From Stenotrophomonas africana (GTDB taxonomy: Bacteria > Pseudomonadota > Gammaproteobacteria > Xanthomonadales > Xanthomonadaceae): a stretch of DNA of 64,000 bases. Of this stretch, positions 59,466 to 64,000 are shown piece by piece. The stretch spans positions 124,001 to 188,000 of the forward strand of contig NZ_JABEME010000003.1 in NCBI RefSeq assembly GCF_013004645.1, read 5' to 3'. Position 1 is the first letter of the stretch. The number at the start of each line of letters is the position of its first letter. A model generated the notes under the pieces. The model worked only from the letters and a program-made list of their open reading frames with translations. It did no database searches and was not told the origin of the DNA. The translations under genes and the position numbers were made by a program.

Positions 59466-60902
59466 ATGGCAAGTGTACTGAAGCTCCACCTGCTGCCCCT
59501 TGGCGTCCCGAAGTGGCCAGGACAATATACTCAGAACGCTGTAGCGGCCTTTTTCGGCCCGCCACATGTGGCGGCGCTTCCACATCCGATTGCACCTGCC
59601 ATTGGATTTGCAGCAATGGACTGCGGCTACGGTAATGTTCTTGCGCTTCCTGCACTTGGTTTTGCCGGAATGAATCTGGCCGGAGTTGCCGACTGGGTGC
59701 AGCTAGCCAAGTATTTGGAAAGCAAGAGAAATTTACTGATAAGCGCCTTCGACGCTGCGATTTCACCAGCCGGGCCCTGCGTAACAACCTTCCCATTCAT
59801 GGCCCAACTCGAGAAGAGCGAAAAGAGCAGCGTCGGCTATTTTCTTGGCATGATCTATGCACGATATGCATTGGAAAAGGCCCTATCTCTACAGGCCGGC
59901 GCCCTCCAAGTGAATCGCATCCTCCACTTCCATACGGGCGCGACGGCACCGATCACGATCAGCGGCATAGCACCCCCTTTCGCGAACGCGGCGAACCCCG
60001 ACTTCCTGATTGAGCTGAGCGATGGCAGCTGGGGCCTGCTGGAAGCAAAGGGAACGTTGGGTGTCCGTCGCGCAAGTCAGCTCAAGACGGCGGCGGGTCA
60101 GGTGAGCAAGTATGCACAGGTGAATTTCTCGGTGGGTCCAGCAGCCCCTGTGGTGATACCCGTCAAATTCACAGCCATCAGCTATGCGTATGTGCGAAAT
60201 GGAGATCTGCAGGTCGAATACCTTGATCCTGAAGAAGATGATGATCCAATCGAACGCGTCCGGTTGGGGAAGGCTGAGGCAGTTCCAGTGTTCATGCCCG
60301 CTGCAGACTGTCTCCGATTCCTGCAAGCCTGCGGACACTTCGCCAGCCAGGCAGACGATGGCGGAGAAGCCGGGCGGTACATGCACTGGGCCCGCTTCAA
60401 GGACGGTCTCTGGTTGGGGGTGCCCAATGATATGTGGAACAGTTTCGAGAAACTTGCCGACCTCATGACGCTGTTCCAAGCAGTCTTTGGAAAGGGATGT
60501 GTGAACAGCTGTGCCCCCTTGATCGGGGCGAATTCGATCGACTTCGAAGTGACGTTCACCAGGATGGCAAGCACCCGCCTGCAGCGCCTGGCCGATGACG
60601 AAGCCTTCATCTTCAATCAGGACGCGTCCCGACTGCTTGCCAGGGTTGATACTTCCCGGCACTCAAATGAGGCGATCAGGCTGGGAGAATTCGCCAAGGA
60701 CGTCGCTAATCCGGCGTCTGCCAACGGCATCATCCAGAACCTCAATGGATTGTTGAATTCGCTCCGAAGATTGTCCGAGCTGAAGCTTGGTGATGAGCGT
60801 GAGCGATATATCAAGCTCCTGTCCAACGGGCTCTGCATCGCTGACGACGCAGGGCGGAAGTACCTGGATGCCGACCCGCCTTCCAATACCGAGAGGTTCT
60901 AG
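59466..60902 (+). CDS. Orphan protein with PD-(D/E)xK-like motif, lower GC
   Basis: No family is recognised in this 478-residue protein. A segment NPDFLIEL, 13 residues, then EAKG gives Pro178-Asp179 and Glu193-Ala-Lys195, which is the spacing of PD-(D/E)xK nuclease-fold proteins. The rest is mixed alpha/beta, without signal peptide or membrane helices. An AAGGA lies upstream of the ATG. The gene is visibly poorer in GC than its neighbours and uses codons rare here, such as AGA, TTA and ATA, suggesting horizontal gain. It stands alone between a ligase gene and a REP element. A defence or repair nuclease is possible; a motif by chance is not excluded. Confidence 0.75.
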   Translation: MASVLKLHLLPLGVPKWPGQYTQNAVAAFFGPPHVAALPHPIAPAIGFAAMDCGYGNVLALPALGFAGMNLAGVADWVQLAKYLESKRNLLISAFDAAISPAGPCVTTFPFMAQLEKSEKSSVGYFLGMIYARYALEKALSLQAGALQVNRILHFHTGATAPITISGIAPPFANAANPDFLIELSDGSWGLLEAKGTLGVRRASQLKTAAGQVSKYAQVNFSVGPAAPVVIPVKFTAISYAYVRNGDLQVEYLDPEEDDDPIERVRLGKAEAVPVFMPAADCLRFLQACGHFASQADDGGEAGRYMHWARFKDGLWLGVPNDMWNSFEKLADLMTLFQAVFGKGCVNSCAPLIGANSIDFEVTFTRMASTRLQRLADDEAFIFNQDASRLLARVDTSRHSNEAIRLGEFAKDVANPASANGIIQNLNGLLNSLRRLSELKLGDERERYIKLLSNGLCIADDAGRKYLDADPPSNTERF

Positions 60903-60929
60903 GCTGGAGTCCACTGCTTCCGTGCGATT

Positions 60930-60951
60930 GCCGGCCAGCGGCCGGCACTAC
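60930..60951. repeat. SMAG-like REP hairpin
   Basis: GCCGGCCAGCGGCCGGC followed by ACTAC reads GTAGTGCCGGCCGCTGGCCGGC on the minus strand, a GTAG-headed stem-loop like the REP elements of Stenotrophomonas. It lies between the orphan gene and the convergent GntR gene. Confidence 0.7.
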
Positions 60952-60995
60952 CGGCCCGCAAGCGCACTGAAACGCGCTGCGCTCAGGACGGTCGC

Positions 60996-61739
60996 TCAGA
61001 TCCGCGTCGTAGCCATGAACCGTTCGCGGTCCTGCTGCGTGCGGCGGCGGATCTCCTCCAGCGCCTGGCTTTCGGTCGCCTGCAGCATCGCTTCGAACAG
61101 ACGCTGGAAATGATGGCGCATGGCATTGCGCGCGGCCACCGGATCGCGTGCGCGCAGTGCTTCGAAGATGGCCATGTGTTCGTCGGCACGGCTGGCGCCA
61201 TCATCATGGCAGACCCGCGAATAGACCTCGGTCACCCGCGGCAGTTCGCTGCGCATGCGCCAGATCTGCTGCACGAAGTACTCCACCACCGGATTGCCTG
61301 AGAGGCGGGCAATGGTCAGATGGAAACGGCGATCGTACTCGCCTGCTTCCGCGTCGCTCAGGTCGCGACGGCACAGCGCTTCGGCCAGCACCCGCAGTTC
61401 GGCGATGCCGGCATCGTCCAGATTGCTTGCCGCCAGAGCGGCGGCCTCGGCCTCGAATACCGCGCGGGCAGCGGTGAGGTCGAAGGCGCTGACATCCGGC
61501 AGCCCGCCGGACGCCTGCGTCGGGCGCGGCTTCACATGCACGCCCGATCCGATGCGGATCGCAATCCAGCCCTGTGCTTCCAGTGCAATCTCGGCTTCGC
61601 GGATGGTGACCCGGCTGACACCGAACCGTTCGGCCAGTTCACGCTCGCCCGGCAGCCGCGAGCCTGGCGGAAATTCGCCGTCCTCGATCAGCTTGCGGAG
61701 CTTGGCAGCGATGGTCTGGTAAAGGCGGTTGGCGGACAT
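60996..61739 (-). CDS. GntR/FadR-type (FCD) regulator
   Basis: The 247-residue protein has a GntR winged helix (LRKLIEDGEFPPGSRLPGERELAERFGVSRVTIREAEIALEAQGW) and a helical FCD effector domain with metal-site residues in FDLTAARAVFEAEAA, EYDRRFHLTIARLSGN and HHFQRLFEAM. FCD regulators respond to small organic acids such as uronates or lactate. It follows the TonB receptor on the same strand by about 100 bases. Hexuronate control (UxuR-like) is a fair guess in xanthomonads but not proven here. Confidence 0.92.
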   Translation of the reverse strand: MSANRLYQTIAAKLRKLIEDGEFPPGSRLPGERELAERFGVSRVTIREAEIALEAQGWIAIRIGSGVHVKPRPTQASGGLPDVSAFDLTAARAVFEAEAAALAASNLDDAGIAELRVLAEALCRRDLSDAEAGEYDRRFHLTIARLSGNPVVEYFVQQIWRMRSELPRVTEVYSRVCHDDGASRADEHMAIFEALRARDPVAARNAMRHHFQRLFEAMLQATESQALEEIRRRTQQDRERFMATTRI

Positions 61740-61841
61740 GCGGCTGACCCTTGGCGATTCCTTCCGGGTCCCTGCCCTGCCACCGCGGCCGGCAAGGGTC
61801 CGGTTGGAGCGACGGCGCGACCACTGGCCACGCCGCCTTGT

Positions 61842-64000
61842 TCAGAACTTGTATCGTACACCGAAATACGCACGCCGCCCGTAGGTCACCACTTCGCGGA
61901 AGTTCCCATAAAGCGGCTGGTAGGCCACGCGCGGCTCGTTGGTCAGGTTCATCATCTCCAGCGACAGCGACAACTGCTTGTTCACCCGGTAGCGCAGGCG
62001 CAGGTCCACGCTGGTGTTGTCATCGTAGTAGCGGTTCTGCTGCGCGGTATTGCCGGTGAAGTCCTGGTAGTAGTGCGAGCGGAACTTGCCGATGGCCTGG
62101 ATGTTGAAACGTCCGACGTCCCAGTAGATCGAACCTGACAGGACGTGCCGCGAGAAGCCACTGAGACCCGCCGGCGGCACGATCGCCGGAATGATCGTGC
62201 CATCACTGGCCAGCTGCTCGCCCAGTCGCGAGTCCTGGGTCCGGTAGTCGGCATCGGCGTAGTTGTAACTGACCTTGAAGCCCAGTCCGTCGAACGGCTT
62301 GGGCAGGTACGACAGTCGATGGGTGGCGGTCAGCTCGAAGCCGGTCAGCGTGCTGTCCTCGTCGGTGGTTACCTGCTGGCGTACCGGCACGGTCACGCTC
62401 TGGCCGTCGATGGTGTAGGTCTCCGGCACCAGCGCGGTGGAGGTCCCGCCGTTGAACTGCTTCCAGTACACCGCGCCGGCCAGCATCGTGTCCGGGTTCG
62501 GGTACCACTCCAGTGACAGGTCGCCGTTCCAGGACATCAGCGGCTGCGCGGCGGGGTTGCCACTGGCGCTGATGTCATCCAGCGCATCGGCCAGATTGCC
62601 GTAGGTGGCATCGCTGCTCACGTTGATGGTGCGCCCGGCACCCAGCGCGGCGATGTCCGGCCGTGACATCGCGCGGTATGCACCGACCCGCAGCAACACG
62701 TCCGGGCGCAGTTCGAAGGCCGCGTTGAGGCTGGGCAGCAGCTTGTCGTTGCCCGCCTTGAACACCTGCGTGCTGTACTCGCCGGTGGGTTGCAGGCGGA
62801 TCGTGCCGTCACCGTTGTCCTCGATACGCAGCCCGGTACGCACGCCCTCAGAACGCACATCGGTCTTGACCCAGCGCAGGCCGAGGTTGCCGGTCACCGG
62901 CAAGCCGAACAGGCTGCTGCTGAACTCACCCATCAGATAGAGGGCGCGCGTCTTCTCGGTGATATCGACATTGTTCGGATCCTGGAAACCCGGATCCAGC
63001 CCACTGTCGAGGCTGCCGCGGAACGACTGGTACAGGCAGTTCGGATCGAAGTACGCCCACGAGGAGATCGTGTTGCCGCTGGCGGCATCCATGAAATCAT
63101 CCTGTGGGAACGGCGCGCGGCAGGCCCGGTTGGCGGCGATGATCTTCGCCTTGTCGGCCGCCACGCGCTGGTCGTAGTCGGTTACCAGGGTGTTGTCGCG
63201 CAGGCGATAGTCGGCCTGGCTGGCGCGCACGCCGCCCTTGATGCGGGTGAAGAAACCGGACTCGGGCATGAAGCTGGCATCGAAGCGGCCGGCCTTGATC
63301 CTGTGGTCATTCTCCGTTGCGCTGGAGGTGACGCGCGCCGCGCCGGTGTAGGCGTCCCAGTTGTTGGGGTCGAAGCTCGGCGCCAGGGCAACACTGGGCA
63401 CTTCGCCGTGCCAGTCCCAGTCATAGTCCACGTAGCCGGTGGCACCACTGCTGATGCCCGGCACGATGGCATTGTTGACGTCGCGCTGGTTGGCGCGCAG
63501 GCGGGTCATGCGCTCGCTGTCGAGGCGATTGGTGTGCGAGTACGAAAGATCGGTGGACAGTTCCCAGGCCGGGGTCGGTCGCAGGATCAGGTTCAGGCCG
63601 CCACCGGTGTATTCCTCGCCGCGCCAGTAGCGGTTGGAAGTAGAGTCGATCGAGGTGCTGCCATGCAGGTGGCGCACGATACCGCCCTGGCCAACCTCGC
63701 GCCGGGTGATGCCGCGGCGGGCGTTGGACAGGCCCAGATCGCTGCGGTTCTCGTACCAGTTGCGCTGGGTGTGTTCGAAGTCGAGGTTCACTTCAACCAC
63801 GTCATTGGGCCGCCACTGCAGTGCGGCGAACTCGCTCTGCCGGTCGTTGCGCTCCTGCTTGAGGCGGTAGATGCGGCTGCTTGGCACCAGGTAGTACGGC
63901 GCGCCGTTGGCGATGGCCTGCGCGGACACTTCATTGCAGTTGGCATTGCCCACGTTCTGCGTGCCATCGCAGGCATACCAGGTGGAACCGCTGGTGATGC
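61842..64000 (-). CDS. TonB-dependent receptor, C-terminal part
   Basis: The frame stays open to the window edge, giving at least 719 residues without the N-terminal signal and most of the plug. The barrel region shows the Xanthomonas/Caulobacter-type large receptor pattern: TSIDSTSNRYWRGEEYTGGG, GNLGLRWVKTDVRSEGVRTG, LPSLNAAFELRPDVLLRVGAYRAMSRPDIAALG, SLEWYPNPDTMLAGAVYWKQF and the final VTYGRRAYFGVRYKF. The visible part begins with a Cys-bearing loop (WYACDGTQN). This type often imports plant or algal saccharides. The GntR regulator downstream is probably linked to it. Confidence 0.92.
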   Translation of the reverse strand, partial: ITSGSTWYACDGTQNVGNANCNEVSAQAIANGAPYYLVPSSRIYRLKQERNDRQSEFAALQWRPNDVVEVNLDFEHTQRNWYENRSDLGLSNARRGITRREVGQGGIVRHLHGSTSIDSTSNRYWRGEEYTGGGLNLILRPTPAWELSTDLSYSHTNRLDSERMTRLRANQRDVNNAIVPGISSGATGYVDYDWDWHGEVPSVALAPSFDPNNWDAYTGAARVTSSATENDHRIKAGRFDASFMPESGFFTRIKGGVRASQADYRLRDNTLVTDYDQRVAADKAKIIAANRACRAPFPQDDFMDAASGNTISSWAYFDPNCLYQSFRGSLDSGLDPGFQDPNNVDITEKTRALYLMGEFSSSLFGLPVTGNLGLRWVKTDVRSEGVRTGLRIEDNGDGTIRLQPTGEYSTQVFKAGNDKLLPSLNAAFELRPDVLLRVGAYRAMSRPDIAALGAGRTINVSSDATYGNLADALDDISASGNPAAQPLMSWNGDLSLEWYPNPDTMLAGAVYWKQFNGGTSTALVPETYTIDGQSVTVPVRQQVTTDEDSTLTGFELTATHRLSYLPKPFDGLGFKVSYNYADADYRTQDSRLGEQLASDGTIIPAIVPPAGLSGFSRHVLSGSIYWDVGRFNIQAIGKFRSHYYQDFTGNTAQQNRYYDDNTSVDLRLRYRVNKQLSLSLEMMNLTNEPRVAYQPLYGNFREVVTYGRRAYFGVRYKF

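Overview
The window is high-GC chromosomal DNA from a gammaproteobacterium of the Xanthomonadaceae, most probably Stenotrophomonas. This rests on the fruBKA-oprB locus behind a divergent LacI-type FruR, the many TonB-dependent receptors, sugar loci built from a receptor, an MFS carrier, a LacI regulator and a glycosidase, and GTAG-headed REP hairpins like the SMAG elements of S. maltophilia. The assignment is inference, since no rRNA or other marker gene is present. I saw no tRNA, rRNA, CRISPR array, insertion sequence or prophage.

Region 1 (1-13.7 kb) is a block of small genes that looks like a stress or stationary-phase island. It holds a DNA glycosylase start, a DUF72 protein, three BLUF blue-light receptor paralogues (the middle one frameshifted), a KGG-motif protein, manganese catalase next to a YciE-like ferritin-fold protein, and a lone CheY-like receiver. 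It also has a four-gene cassette of acyl-CoA dehydrogenase-like protein, PIG-L deacetylase, NodS-like methyltransferase and family 2 glycosyltransferase, followed by a zinc alcohol dehydrogenase with a small membrane protein, a DUF6766-like membrane protein, an isochorismatase-fold hydrolase, a Cys-rich protein and an orphan Rap1a/Tai-type immunity protein.

Region 2 (13.8-21.5 kb) is the fructose system: FruR, FruB (EIIA-HPr-EI), FruK, FruA (EIIB'BC) and an OprB-like porin. Two GGAACGTTCC-type operators lie in the divergent promoter and a strong hairpin separates fruK from fruA.

Region 3 (21.5-34.9 kb) has an NmrA/HxlR divergent pair, a fasciclin protein, and a serine hydrolase behind a perfect BlaI-type operator. 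A glycoside locus follows (TonB receptor, FucP-like MFS carrier, LacI repressor, GH3 glucosidase) whose two outer promoters carry the same 14-bp operator in opposite orientation, and then an ArsB-like transporter.

Region 4 (34.9-41.4 kb) is an operon of PrpF-type isomerase, lipoprotein substrate binder, ABC ATPase, permease and OprP-like porin, divergent from a LysR regulator. It forms a full uptake route from outer membrane to cytoplasm for an unknown substrate.

Region 5 (41.5-47.1 kb) is methionine metabolism: a MetF-like reductase and a MetR-like regulator, divergent from an FMN reductase, MesX (DUF1852) and the short methionine synthase MesD, with a MetR-type box between them.

Region 6 (47.5-59.4 kb) has two secreted hydrolases, then a TonB receptor, alpha/beta hydrolase and MaoC hydratase. 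Next come a giant symporter-sensor kinase, a LuxR-type response regulator and an acyl-CoA ligase. Two ACCTAGGT-core palindromes mark promoters at each end of this set.

Region 7 (59.4-64 kb) holds a lower-GC orphan gene with a PD-(D/E)xK-like motif, a SMAG-like REP, a GntR/FCD regulator and the C-terminal part of another TonB receptor that runs off the end.
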